DNA of 64,000 nucleotides, from the NCBI GenBank assembly GCA_030142905.1, contig JASJOG010000029.1, forward strand, positions 2,011,001 through 2,075,000, in the 5' to 3' direction. How positions within the stretch are numbered: position 1 is the first letter of the stretch; each line of letters starts with the position of its first letter. This stretch comes from Heliopora coerulea (Eukaryota > Cnidaria > Anthozoa > Scleralcyonacea > Helioporidae). Below are positions 20,804 to 31,425 of the stretch, one piece after another. The notes beneath the pieces were generated by a model that was given only the letters and a program-made list of their open reading frames with translations, was not told where the DNA came from and searched no databases. The translations under genes were made by a program, and so were the position numbers.

Positions 20804-22715
20804 ACATTGGTCATAATTTAGCATCAAAAATACCATCACCATCGAGCAGAAAATCTTTCAAAGATTACCTTACTAAATCTCACTCAATTTTCAAGATCGA
20901 AAAAATTTCTCCTGGGGATGTTTTAAATTTACTTAAAACCTGAGATACAGGAAAACCTGTAGGATTAGATAAAATTTCAAATAAAATTTTAAAAATTTCT
21001 GCTCCATATATTTGTGCATCACTGGCAGAACTATTCAACCTATCATTAGAAAGCAACGTAGTTCCAACTGACTGGAAAATGGCAAAAGTAACACCCATAT
21101 TCAAAGGAGGAGACCATTGTGACTCGAAGAATTATAGACCAATCTCTGTTATATCTGCAATTGCTCGTGTTTTTGAGACTTGTATATAGTCAGTTGGAAA
21201 AATATATCAGAACCCACGGTCTGATAAATCGAAGACAATCTGGTTTCCGATCCTTATTTTCAACAACACCTGCAATGTTGGACCTCACTAATGAATGGAG
21301 TTTCAACATTGACAGAAAACTTATAAATGGAACCTTATTTCTAGACCTAAAAAAGGCATTTGACACAGTTGATCATAAAATACTTATCCACAAATTAGAA
21401 TTCTTTGGTCTGGATCAGTCAGCAATTGCCTGGTTTAGTCCTATTATAGTGGACGAATGCAAATGTGTTCTGTAAATGGCACATTATCTGAAACACAGCA
21501 ACTTTCTTGTGGTGTCCCACAAGGAACAATATTTGAGCCACTTCATTTTCTCATGTATATAAATGACTTACCAGGTTGTGTTACTTAGAGTTCCACAAGA
21601 ATGTATGCAGATGATACCAACGTATCTGTAGCTGGTAACAACATTCCAGAAATTGAATCAATGCTACAAGATGTGATCTTGATTGTTTAGCAGACTGGCT
21701 CTGCGCCAACAAGCTCACACTTAATGTCATTAAAACAGAATATATGATGATTGGGTCGAGACAAAGATGAGCAACTTTTGCTAAAAATTTAAACCTATCG
21801 CTTAATGGCATTACTCTGAAACAGGCCAAAGAAGTTGCTTGTCTTGGCCTCAAAATTGATGAAAATCTAACTTGGAAAGGTCATGTTAAAAATATCACCA
21901 AAAAAGTGTCAACAAACTTGCGCATTATTAAAAAAGGTAAACCTTACCTTAATCAAAATCTTCTTATTAGTGTTTAAACCTCGCTAGTAAAACCCCATTT
22001 TGATTACTGCTGTGTTGTATGGGACAGTATAGACAAAACACTTGCTGATGAGTTACAAAAATTACAAAACCGTGCTGCTCGTATTATAAGTGGAGTACCG
22101 TATACTATTCATGCACAAGATGTCTTTGCTCAACTAGGGTAGTCATCATTACATCACAGCAGAAAATGGCAGAAGACCATGATGATACACAAAATTATTA
22201 ATGGCAATGCACCAAAATATCTGAATGAAATAATTAAAAACCAGTGTGGTTCAACTAATTATAATTATAATTAAAAATTAAAAATTATAATAAGATTATC
22301 CAACAGAAGCATTGAATTACCAAATGTACGAACTGAATGCTATAAAAGACGTTTCACTGTTTCTGGTCCATTACTCTGGAACTCTTAACCAAACTCTCTC
22401 AAAGAAGAGACCAATCTTTAAAAATTTAAACACAAGATAAAATCACATGATTTCAGCACTGACAACTTATAGATCTCACAACTACCTACACATTTTGTAA
22501 ATATTTTGTAAGTATATTGATTATAAATAATTATAGCCAATATTAAAATTAAAATTAAAATTAAAAAAAATGTAAATATTTTTTGTTAATATATACACGA
22601 CTTCTAGGAAAAACAGGCTTAGAAATACTTTGTAATTCTTAAATCTGATAGAACCACCATGTTAAAATAAAATTATCTAGATAGATAGATAGATAGATAG
22701 ATAGATACAGATATA
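20804..22715 (+). mobile_element. Non-LTR retrotransposon 2 (CR1/L2-like), 5'-truncated and broken
   Basis: The element starts at the satellite edge and ends in a GATA tail at 22680-22708. Plus-strand pieces in order: KISPGDVLNLLKT, stop, TGKPVGLDKISNKILKISAP, VTPIFKGGDHCDSKNYRPIS, then the frame at 21119-21475, then the PQGTI region near 21515, YADDTNVSV near 21606, and a thumb/C-terminal region to about 22440. Stops and shifts are numerous. Confidence 0.85.
21119..21475 (+). pseudogene. LINE 2 reverse transcriptase fragment
   Basis: The frame holds LINRRQSGFRSLFSTTPAML, then NGTLFLDLKKAFDTVDHKIL (motif A with its catalytic Asp) and LEFFGLDQSAIAWF. The YRPIS motif lies just upstream in another frame, PQGTI and the YADD site downstream in another. 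It belongs to the element at 20804-22715 and is not functional. Confidence 0.8.
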
Positions 22716-22817
22716 AGGTTTTGATTCTCTAACACAAGTAGAATTATAGAAAAAAAGTACATATTGTGGTAACGACGGAGACTATAAATATGTTAACCAC
22801 TCATTTCGTACAAACTT

Positions 22818-22842
22818 TTTCGCTTTTATTGAAGCTCTTCAG
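22818..22842 (-). ncRNA. Hammerhead-like core at the 3' end of PLE 3
   Basis: On the minus strand CTGAAGA, a GCTT/AAGC stem II with loop CAATAA, and GAAA. A CAC/GTG plus GTTA/TAAC pairing could form stem I, interrupted by an internal loop. Stem III is unclear. Confidence 0.42.
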
Positions 22843-23094
22843 GTGCTAACTAAATATTGAGTGGCTATGCTATTTACATTTATAGGTTCGGTGTATTTGG
22901 TTTTACGTCACAACATGCGTTATCATGTTACTGTTATGTAAATTATGCTAATTTTATAAATTCCATTGCTACGATGCCATTTGATACGTTATCTAATCTA
23001 AATATATTTATATTTAGGATTTTCATACATGATTATGGCTAAGGACTGAAAGTTCAAAAAAAGTATCTTTCCGTTGTAATTATTTAGTTCGAAT

Positions 23095-23526
23095 TTAAAT
23101 CAAGTTGAATAAAGTTATAACATCTCGTAGTTGGCATTCTCTGGTTAATCGATTTGAATTGTCGCATTGATATATTGGCATTATCTTGAAATCGCCACCG
23201 CTACATATTTCTATGTGTTTGCTGACTGATAGAGATCCATATTCCTCGTGGTTTATTTGTTCTTTGTGTAGTGTAACCCGTTTTCGTAGATGCTCAGTCT
23301 GACCCACGTAAAAGCTTTCACATTTTGAGCACACAACAATGCAAATTACATTTCTAGATTTGCAATTCATGGGAGACTTTATTTGCCAGACTTTGTTATT
23401 CTTTAGTTTGATGGAGTTTCCCGTATTTAATAGGTTGCAAGTACCCCATCTTGTTTCACCGCATTTTGTCACTGTGTTTGGAATTTTTTCAGAGATAAAT
23501 CGTGCTTGAGTCAATTGTTTCTTCAA
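23095..23526 (-). pseudogene. GIY-YIG endonuclease fragment of PLE 3
   Basis: A 143-codon frame carries CKSRNVICIVVCSKCESFYV then GQTEHLRKRVTLHKEQI and HIEICSGGDFKIMPIYQC. The two halves of the GIY-YIG motif appear as VICIVVC and FYVGQT, with the downstream Arg and His of the nuclease core and the extra cysteines typical of Penelope-like elements. It ends in TLFNLI. A second open piece at 23523-23726 supplies the linker before it. The polymerase further 5' is broken, so this copy cannot move by itself. Confidence 0.82.
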
Positions 23527-24609
23527 GTTTTTTGGCTGTCGGCGGCTGACGATGAGTTTCGTGTATACTTTTCAAGTATACTTTTCATTTTCTCTGAGTT
23601 GTGAAGAAATTGAATATTGCGTTTGATTTTGTTAATGACCTGCGGATTATTGGGGTTATGAGCGATGACAAGTGGAAGGGCTTTTTCGTTTTTTATTTTC
23701 TCCTTTTGTGATCTAAGTTCTGCCATTGATAATGATGTTGCTTTTCTTATGCCTTTCAGAATAACGTTCCTAGAATAGTTTTGTCGTTCTAAAAATTCTT
23801 CTAGTTCCAGTAATCGTTTCTTCCTTCTTTCCTCGTCGGATACAATAGAACATGTTCGGCACGCTAGACAGCACGGAACTTTTGTCTTAGTATGTTTAGG
23901 GTGACTTGAATTGAAGTTTAGGTATGGGTTCGTGTCCGTTTCTTTGTAGGAAATATCCGTATATAAACTATTCTCCTGTTTGTAAACTAGGACATCTAAG
24001 AATGGTAGTTTTTCGTGGTTAATTTCAATTGCAAATTTAATGGTTTAATGAAGGTTGTTCAGCATAAAGTATAGTTTTCGTAGATTTTGTTCAGATTTTT
24101 TCCAAATTAAAAAACAGTCGTCCAAAAACCTTTTAAAAGCTTTTATAAAGTCCTCTTTTTGTTCTTCGCCAAAGTCTTTTGATATTCGGAATATAGTTTT
24201 TTCTCGAGATAGCCCTGTACAAGAGTTGCGTATGTGGGACCATCTTAGTTTCCATAGCCGTTCCTTGAGTTAGTCTGTAAAAGTTGTTGTCAAAGTGAAA
24301 TGTATTTTCTTTTCACACAACACTTATTGATTCCACAATGCATTTCTTTAAGAATGATCGGGCCATAGATTGCGAAAAATTATCGATCCAGGATTTGATT
24401 GCCGTGAGGCCAAGGTCATGTGGGATGTTCCTATGTAGACTAACAAGATCAAAAGACACAAGAAGTGAGTTTTCGTGGATTACGTCGGGTATGTGATTTA
24501 GAGAATCCAGCTCGTCACGGATGAAGCTTCGAACATGTTCATAAGATAGCTTTTTACAACGCTTAAATTGTATTTCTTAGTTGTTACAAGTTTATCACAA
24601 GATTCTTTC

Positions 24610-25770
24610 AACATTAGACAATAAAGACTTTGTTGATACCATTTAACTGGATTTCTAGAAAGCCTTCGACAAAGTACCCCATCATTTGTTATTATAAAAA
24701 TTGAGGAGCTTTGGTTTGCGTGATTTCCTTCATAATTGGTTTAATAGCTATTTAACAGGTCGAATCTGACGAGTTGTTCTCGATGGTTACTACTCTGAAT
24801 GGCTTGGCGTAGGCTCCGGAGTACCTGAAGGGTCTATTTTAGATCCATTTCTTTTTATTTTAGATATCAACGATCTCCCAACCCAAGCTAATGCAACAAA
24901 AGAAATGGCCTTATTTGCAGACAATTCTAAGTTATATAGAGTAATTAAATCCTTTGGTGATACGAATATGTTGCAGACTGACTTAATTGCCTTAAATCAT
25001 CGGGTTCAAAAGTGGTGTATGCATTTTAACACTGGAAAATGTAAGGTAATGAGATTAACAAGAAAAAAATTGGTAATGCCATTAATCATAAACTGGATAG
25101 TGAAAAACTTGAATATATCAGATCTACTGGGGATCTAGCAATAACTATGAATAACGACGTTAGTTGGGAAACACATATCATTGAACTTACAGCGAAAGCG
25201 AATCGAACACTCAGTCTTATGATGCAAATGTGCGAAGATCTAGATGACGAAACCATTGGGAAGTATCTTTATATTACACTGATCAGGCCACAATATACAG
25301 TATTCTTCTGAACTATGGTCTCCCACAGAAAAAAGTATAAGTTTATGTTGGAAGGCGTGCAACGAAAAGCAACAAAGTTTATTTTAAAATATCCTCTTCA
25401 TATCGGCTATAAAGAAAGGCTGACGAAACTTAGCATCCTACCTTTGGAATATCGCCTGGATATGAAAGATTTACTTTTCCTTTTTAAACGTAAATTAGAT
25501 CTTTATGATATTGAGTTATCAAATTATATGCAACCTTTGTCTGCTCCAAATATAGATTTAGACGCAATGATATAAAGAATTTTACCGAATTTAAATGTAG
25601 GAATCAATAATTTAAAAACTCTTACTTTCCACGAGTTAGTACAAGGTGGAATTCACTTGATAAAGAACTTAAAGCTAGTGATAACATTTTTTCTTTTAAG
25701 TCGAAACTCAAACAAATGTTCCGAGGAAGACTTATGGAATACAAACTTCCACATAAATAGTCGTATTCGT
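24610..25770 (+). mobile_element. Non-LTR retrotransposon 3 fragment
   Basis: Plus-strand pieces: a motif A relic (FLEKSFDKVPHHLLL), SGVPEGSILDPFLFILDIND, then the frame 24905-25138 with MALFADNSKLYRVIKSFGDT (the YADD site changed to FADN), NTGKCKVMRLTRKK, VSWETHI, and 25315-25575 with GVQRKATKFILKYPLHIGYK. The 5' half is missing and the catalytic Asp pair is lost. No microsatellite tail was seen; the 3' edge near 25770 is approximate. Confidence 0.82.
24905..25138 (+). pseudogene. LINE 3 reverse transcriptase palm fragment
   Basis: A 77-codon frame beginning MALFADNSKLYRVIKSFGDT, which corresponds to the YADDTKLY region of LINE polymerases with the second Asp replaced by Asn. It continues to NTGKCKVMRLTRKK (the LNPDKTKVM block) and stops. 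Part of the element at 24610-25770. Confidence 0.8.
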
Positions 25771-26026
25771 TTATATCTTTGTTTTATTATTGTAACCTTA
25801 GTGTTTTTAATTTTTTTTGGTAGTCGTGTTCAATAGGAGTTTCACCCTGTTTGATCACCAGGCGTTGAACTTTTGTATTTTTAAGTGACAAAATGATTAA
25901 ATTAATGAAAACATTGAAGTAAATGTAAAGAAAGCAGTTTTCAGAACAAAAGGGAAAAAATCTTAAGAGGAAAAGAAACGAAAATTTAGCTTCTAGTGAT
26001 AAAGAATGGATTTTGCCGTTCTTTAT

Positions 26027-26330
26027 CATGGGATTGCTGGTGGTACAGTGGTACCGCCACCACCATGGTGAGAAGAGTTCGATTCTCTTCCCACTGTGAC
26101 AAGAGTTCGATTCCAGCTCCTTGCGGTTATCTGATTACAGTTATCTTGGTCAAACATGTGGCAATAGTGTTGTCCAGTTTGCCTCCACCAAGGATCACAA
26201 ATTTTCTCCGGGTACTGCGGTTTTCTTCTACAGTGACACTGGACCCATGAGGGTTGACCCTTACTGGACCTCTTGGGAAAACAGCTTAGGTAGTTAATAG
26301 AGTTATCCGGCATAAATAAAGGTACTTTAC
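26027..26330 (+). mobile_element. tRNA-derived SINE, family S, copy 1
   Basis: Head with GGTGGTACAGTGGTACCGCC and GAGTTCGATTCCAGCTCC (A- and B-box-like), body with TGTGGCAATAGTGTTGTCCAGT and CAGTGACACTGGACCCATGA. The TTCGATTC box occurs twice, from a short internal duplication. Other copies: 26815-27065, 35535-35805, 40576-40845 and 61748-61895. Confidence 0.75.
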
Positions 26331-26814
26331 TTTTAGCTTTACCCCTTCACCTAGAGATATTTAGATATTTTGATATATTGAACAGGTAATCTGTTGGGAT
26401 AATTCATGAACATTACATTACAACTAAAAAATTTTATAAATCTTATAAAGATTTCATAAAATTCTGCTTGTAAATGCAGCTCGTAGTGCAATAGATTACA
26501 AGACCCAAAACGTCATTGCTCTTTGGACGCGAAAGCGCCCAAACTCTCATCCTAAGAGCAGGATAGTTTCTGTCGTATTAAAATATGGTATTTTCTACTT
26601 ACATTTTTATTTCATATAAAATTTGAATGAAAATATGTTTGACCCATCTTAAAAGAAAAATTAGCACGAATGAGCAAAAAGGAAACGCTTTGTCCTTTAA
26701 AGTTAAGAAGGCCCTGTAATGCAGCAATTTTTATGCTTGTTAAATGCATTTCCATGAAAAAGTTTCAAGAGGCTTAGTTAAATAATTCCAAAGATACACG
26801 GAATTTCTCGGTGG
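26331..26814. other. Unassigned intergenic DNA
   Basis: No gene or repeat recognised. Confidence 0.5.
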
Positions 26815-27065
26815 AGAGATGGTGGCACAGTAGTAGTTTATGTGTCTTATTTAAGTAACTGCGGTTTGATTCCGGCTCCGTGCATTTGTCTGATTAAAGT
26901 TACCTTGGTCACATGTGAGAAGAGTGTTGTCGAGTTTGACTCTACCAAACATCGTTGATGTTCTCCTGGTACGTCGGTTTCTCCCTGTAGTAATACTGGT
27001 TCCACGAGGACTGGTCCTTACTAAACTTCTTGTTGGAATAGATTAAAATGCAACAGATAGCTCTG
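26815..27065 (+). mobile_element. tRNA-derived SINE, family S, copy 2
   Basis: Head GATGGTGGCACAGTAGTAG and GCGGTTTGATTCCGGCTCC, body CATGTGAGAAGAGTGTTGTC through ACTGGTCCTTACTAAACTTC. Its interior (from 26907) is where homology with the right end of the window (61748) begins. Confidence 0.75.
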
Positions 27066-28948
27066 ATTCAACATGTATGCCTCCATGGAAAATGAACAAT
27101 GCAATTGCCAGTACGTCTGATATTAATGAAGTAGTGTAGAAGTTAAATTGAATAGTAATATTTGTATTAAATTGAATGTAATAAAACGTTCAGATAGTAA
27201 TACGGTAAGACAGCTTCAAAATCCCTTTTGATTACTGGTTTGTATTTAATTTACGTAATTGTCTGTAGGGTTGGGGAAACACGTGCTTGCGTGTCCAATC
27301 GATTTCGTGCAGTTTTTGAAAGGATACAATATTCTAGCAAATTACGCTGGATATCTCTTAATCAAAATGGCTTAACTGAGCCTCAAGTTTTTTCGTATTT
27401 AGTGCTTCAGGGTGAAATTGATGAGTAAGAGGTGTGGAAAGTCTTATGATAAACTGAAGTTTACATATTGTAGAATGGCAGGTGGTCTAAACGTAGCGTA
27501 AAAAATGTTTGGTAGTGTTTGCAGTCCATGATCTAAAACATCGTAAGAAACAAGAAGACACATGCGCTAATAACGAGTGAAAGCGAGCCCGTGCGGTGCC
27601 AAGTGAGTGTTCGTGTGTGTATGTAAATGCGTTGGGTGTTTCGCGTTCCTCCAACGAATGAAATGATGGAGTGGCCCTATTTCGGACTTTCAATGACAAA
27701 TTCCTAATATTGGTTATGAAAGGCTCCTATTTCAATCACTAAACTCCCCATATCAGTTATGTAGTGGCCCTACACCAGTGACCAAACTCTTCTTCGACGC
27801 CCTAATATCAGTTGTGAGTGGAGGACTACCATTTGTTTGCCTGCGTGCTGTTCAGTTCCAGTATAAAGAGCCCTTGATTCAGTGACTATAGTACATTATA
27901 TCAGTTACGAAGAACTCTTTTTCTGAGATCAAAATGCCTTTCACAAATTAAAAAAGGCCCCTATTTCAAGGACCAAAATCCCCATATCTCTTAAGAAGGG
28001 TCTCTACTTTTATGATCAAAGTTCACGTATATCAGTCCTAAAGACAAGGCTGCGCCGACTGGGTGAGATGGTGGTGCGACATTGTAGAATTGCTTTATTA
28101 TATATTAAAATCCCGAAGTTTGAAATTAAAAATTGTAAGGACTGTTTTAGTAGATTTGTTGTGGGCAACTGGGCCAGTCCACGTACATTTAGCTTTCTGA
28201 AGAAACAGATTTAGGTAGGGGTCCAAGACCTAGATATTTCACATCCTCCCTCCACGACAATGATCAAACCTTTGGCAAGACACTGGAACCAGTACGTTTC
28301 AAGTGCTAATGGTGTATGTTGCGAAGAATTCTAACTTAACCAATACGTGTCGCTAGGTTTGCTCTTGCACTCGACAGTTTAAGTGCTTATTTGTTTGTTC
28401 TTCCCGCTTTTTTGTTGTCTTTTCGTATCTTTACATTCTAATATTTTCTTATTCTGCTTTTGAGCTTTGGGTATAATTTTTCCTCATATGTATAGATAGG
28501 TAAAGAGTTTTATCATTCCTGTCGAATACTCACAGTCAAGACCTTGCTTGCAATCTACGACACATTAGAAACTTTTGTTCTTGTTCTGATTGTTTCCTGT
28601 CAATGTAATTTTCCATTTAAAAATTTTAGCTTGACTCTAATCGAAGGATAAATCCCAAAGCCCAGAGGAATACTCGAATTAAAAGCTATAAACACGATAA
28701 ACGTTTTAAAATATTTAATAGATCTAACTTTCCGTTGTTTGAAACCTTCAATCCTTCGATTACGGTTCCTCCGTGATTCCCAACTTGACTCTTTTATTTA
28801 CTTTCTAGGAGCTTTAATTGCAGTCCTTTAATTCAATTGAATAACCCAGAAGATCTATATCTAGTGCAATTATATATATAAATTTACTGTTCAAGGGAGT
28901 TATTTCCACAGAATTTCCTTCTTTCTTAAGTCTTGAATTAGGTTGAAG
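26907..28948. repeat. Block E: P450 3' flank
   Basis: Matches 61748-64000 (block E') nearly to the last base of the window, with indels. Shared phrases include GACAAGGCTGCGCCGACTGG-like text near 28050/62640 and TCTTGAATTAGGTTGAAG at 28931-28948/63983-64000. No gene was recognised; open frames at 27228-27428 and elsewhere are not conserved between the copies. Confidence 0.88.
28793..28798 (-). terminator. Candidate poly(A) signal of the P450
   Basis: AATAAA on the minus strand, 160 bases past the P450 stop codon. In block E' the same spot reads GTTTAC and TTTATA instead, so the signal is altered there. Confidence 0.45.
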
Positions 28949-28957
28949 CGTTTTACG

Positions 28958-30433
28958 TTATTGTACTCGCTTCGTTGCGATCAGTTTGTAAGGTAAAGGA
29001 AAGCGCACAAAACTTGGCTCGCCATCGAAGGTCGGTTTTGGCTCTTCATCTGTTGTTTTGAAACGAAACTGGTGTAAAAGCCTCGCCACAATGACGAATA
29101 CTTGTATTTTTGCCAAGGCTTGACCAACACAAGCCCGACGACCTACACCAAATGGAAGAAAACTCTGAAAGGCGTTCCATCCAACGAACTCTCCATCTGA
29201 ATTGATAAATCGTTCAGGCTTGAAGAACTTCGGCTCTTTCCATTCATCAGAATCGTAATGGATTCTCCAGTAGTTGAAAAGCACCATGGTGTTCTCAGGT
29301 ATGTGATAACCAGCAATGACTGAATCCCTGATTGACCTGTGTGGGATGGAAAATGGCCCAAGTGTCGAGTGGCGTATCACCTCGCAGATGGTCGCTTGAA
29401 GGAAAGGTAGCTTTTCAGAATCGTGGAAACATGGAAATCGATCTCTTCCGACGACTTGATCGAGCTCCTGGTGTATCTTATGTTGGACTTCTTCGTACCG
29501 GATCATGTACAGTAGTAACCATGTAATGACGGAAGAGCTTGAATCAGTGGAAGCAACGAACATTTCTACCAGTATAAACCTTAAGTCGTCAATGGTGGCC
29601 AATCCTTTGTTACAGTTTTTATCCTTCTCATTCTCGTACGACTGAATGAGGGCGTCAGTGATGTCTCGAACTGTGCCCTCAGTGTAAGTCTCAACATGAT
29701 CATTGAGCTTGGGCCAGAAAAAGTCCTTAATGGTGGATTTGGCCAGTGCAAAACGCTTCATGTATTTGGTCGGTAAATATCTGAGAAATGGAAGAATTTG
29801 ATAATAACTGCCCTGACGGAGAAGGTAGAGCATATTTTCATTGAAAGTGTAGAGTTTTTCTAAAATTGGTTCCCCGAGCTCGTATCTTTCAGAGAAAAGC
29901 CAGTCAAGCATTATGCTGATCATGGTCATAATGACATATTTTTTCGGAAAAAAGGGTTGATTTATTCCTTCTATTTCTTCTAATAACCAACGGACTTCCC
30001 TGTTTACTCTGTTTTCGGCTGTGCGTTTTCCTTCACCGAAAATGTGTAAAGCTGAAATGACCAGTTTACGACGAAATGGAACCAAAGGTGCATAGTCTGT
30101 GTTAGCGATGTTTTTACATTCAAGCAGGTCGTACGCAGGGAAGAACTGAGGACGACCTGCGAAATCATCTTTTTTCGTCACCAGTGCCTCTTGGGCTATT
30201 CTTCCGTTGTTCACAATCACGATATCTCCGACTGGAGTAACCACTGTATACGTTTCCCCATACTGTTTGCGAAGCTTCTCCATTGAAAAAGGTGGATCTG
30301 ATCCTAACTGGTAAACGTTGCCAACGAAAGGAAGAGGAAAAGGACCTGGTGGCATTTTTCTACGTTTTATGTAGGTGACCGCTGACCAGAGGATCGAAGT
30401 GATCACTGACAATAGAAGGACTTCGACGAGCAT
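28958..30433 (-). CDS. Cytochrome P450, clan 2-like, single exon
   Basis: Predicted 491-residue microsomal monooxygenase, the usual length for the family. In order: a hydrophobic N-terminal anchor (residues 3-22) with KRRK stop-transfer, a proline hinge MPPGPFPLP (27-35), a C-helix-like region, the I helix ASTDSS (294-299), the K-helix EVIR (Glu351, Arg354), PERF (406-409) and the haem loop FGVGRRACVG with ligand Cys435. All structural hallmarks are present. The I helix is unusual: the normal Gly and Thr of A-G-x-D-T are both Ser. P450s of this type oxidise small lipophilic molecules with NADPH-P450 reductase at the ER; next to a terpene cyclase, terpene oxidation is likely but inferred. The coding region has no intron, but a strong splice acceptor sits three bases before the ATG, implying a 5' UTR intron. 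Both flanks are duplicated in the window. Confidence 0.96.
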   Translation of the reverse strand: MLVEVLLLSVITSILWSAVTYIKRRKMPPGPFPLPFVGNVYQLGSDPPFSMEKLRKQYGETYTVVTPVGDIVIVNNGRIAQEALVTKKDDFAGRPQFFPAYDLLECKNIANTDYAPLVPFRRKLVISALHIFGEGKRTAENRVNREVRWLLEEIEGINQPFFPKKYVIMTMISIMLDWLFSERYELGEPILEKLYTFNENMLYLLRQGSYYQILPFLRYLPTKYMKRFALAKSTIKDFFWPKLNDHVETYTEGTVRDITDALIQSYENEKDKNCNKGLATIDDLRFILVEMFVASTDSSSSVITWLLLYMIRYEEVQHKIHQELDQVVGRDRFPCFHDSEKLPFLQATICEVIRHSTLGPFSIPHRSIRDSVIAGYHIPENTMVLFNYWRIHYDSDEWKEPKFFKPERFINSDGEFVGWNAFQSFLPFGVGRRACVGQALAKIQVFVIVARLLHQFRFKTTDEEPKPTFDGEPSFVRFPLPYKLIATKRVQ

Positions 30434-30460
30434 GGCCTAGAACAAAGGAATGAAAATTTA
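30434..30460 (-). promoter_or_regulatory. Splice acceptor of a 5' UTR intron upstream of the P450
   Basis: On the minus strand TTTTCATTCCTTTGTTCTAG is followed by GCC and the ATG. The pyrimidine-rich run and terminal AG at 30438-30437 make a good acceptor, so transcription probably starts well upstream (to the right). The donor was not identified. Confidence 0.55.
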
Positions 30461-30647
30461 TTTTCAAAACGTAGCACTTGAGAAGTAGCACAGTAACGGT
30501 CTTCAAAGTATCATTGACACACTTAAGGGAAAATTGAATTTGTTTGTAGATTCTATTCCCCCCCGCTTCTATTCTTTTGTCCATTCGTGCCCGGCGTCTG
30601 TTTTTGGAGCTTGACCTTGCCATTTTCCTTGAGAATTTATGTCGGAG
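30461..30647. other. P450 upstream intron or leader
   Basis: Lies between the presumed acceptor and block B. A minus-strand open frame here (30360-30680) overlaps the P450 start in another frame and has no recognisable domain. Confidence 0.4.
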
Positions 30648-30944
30648 TGTTTTGATTATAGTGGGATGTTTTGATAACATTTGGATTTTTTATTTGACTG
30701 TATTGTAGCGTTTTGACTATATTGGAATATTTTGATCATTCTGGGATGTGTAGACAATGTATGATTATTTTTACTATATTGGAGTGTTTTGAACGGTAGA
30801 AGATGTTTTGATAGACAGTTTTAACTGCATTGAGTCTTTTCCTTCAATAAGATATCGTTTTTGACGTTGTGAAATATTGGATAAACGTAGTTTCGTAACT
30901 TCAGGCTTCATTCATGTGTTGATATGAAACAAACTTTCATCTTC
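30648..30944. repeat. Block B, part 1: P450 5' flank
   Basis: Matches 1-230 and then 3410-3515 of block A without the 3.2 kb that separates those in block A. Confidence 0.85.
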
Positions 30945-31425
30945 ACAATGAACCTACGTTGCGGAAGTCAACGGAAAAATTCACTCGAGCGGGATTTGAA
31001 CTCGCACCTTGAGGATACCTGTGCGCCGCTCTACCTGTTGAGCTATCGAGTTCTCAGAGACTGGAGGCGAGTTTTATCCAATTTAAGTGCAGGAGATATT
31101 CTCGTGACAACTTAACGCTATCGATGAGGATGGATGTACAGTGATTCAATTCTATTTCAGAATCATCCTCAGGGTATTATGAAACCAAAAGCTCACATTT
31201 AACCTACACTGGCGAAGGCAACTGAAAAGTTGACTCGAGCGGAATTTGAATTCGCACCTTCGGGATACTGGTCCGCCGCTCTACCTGTTGAGTTATCCAG
31301 TCCACAGTGATGGGAGGTGCAAGTTCAAATCCCGCTCGAGAAAACTTATCAGTTGACTTTGGCAGTGTAGGTTAATTGTGAAGTTTTCGTTTCATAATAC
31401 TCTGAGGATGATTTTGAAATGAAAA
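30945..31425. mobile_element. tRNA-derived SINE foldback, second family
   Basis: Minus strand near 31051-30982 reads as a tRNA-like unit: TAGCTCAACAGGTAGAGCGG (A box) and GCGAGTTCAAATCCCGCTCG (B box) with ACTCGA/TCGAGT acceptor pairing. A diverged copy follows near 31285-31215 in the same orientation, and a partial inverted copy (GTGCAAGTTCAAATCCCGCT) at about 31318-31342. The whole segment is absent from block A. Confidence 0.72.

Larger units (their letters stand above)
22760..24600 (-). mobile_element. Penelope-like element 3, decayed
   Basis: Minus-strand order: polymerase motif A (LLVSFDLVSLHRNIPHDLGL, near 24460), the TQGTAMETKMVP block (near 24260), a region where the catalytic site is lost (near 24110), ITFAIEINHEKLPFLDVLVY (near 24000), linker, then the GIY-YIG domain (23526-23095). 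The 3' terminus reaches about 22760. Frames are interrupted by several stops. Confidence 0.85.

Noticed and set aside
20129..20943. Three long overlapping open frames of Tyr, Ile, Ser and Leu
   Set aside because: They follow from TATATC repeats having no stop codon in any plus frame; there is no coding signal.
29143..29526. Open frames of 64 and 72 codons within the P450
   Set aside because: Shadows of the P450 in other frames and on the other strand.
30982..31055. Functional tRNA gene on the minus strand
   Set aside because: A and B boxes are present, but a second diverged copy and an inverted piece lie within 300 bases, which marks a SINE foldback.
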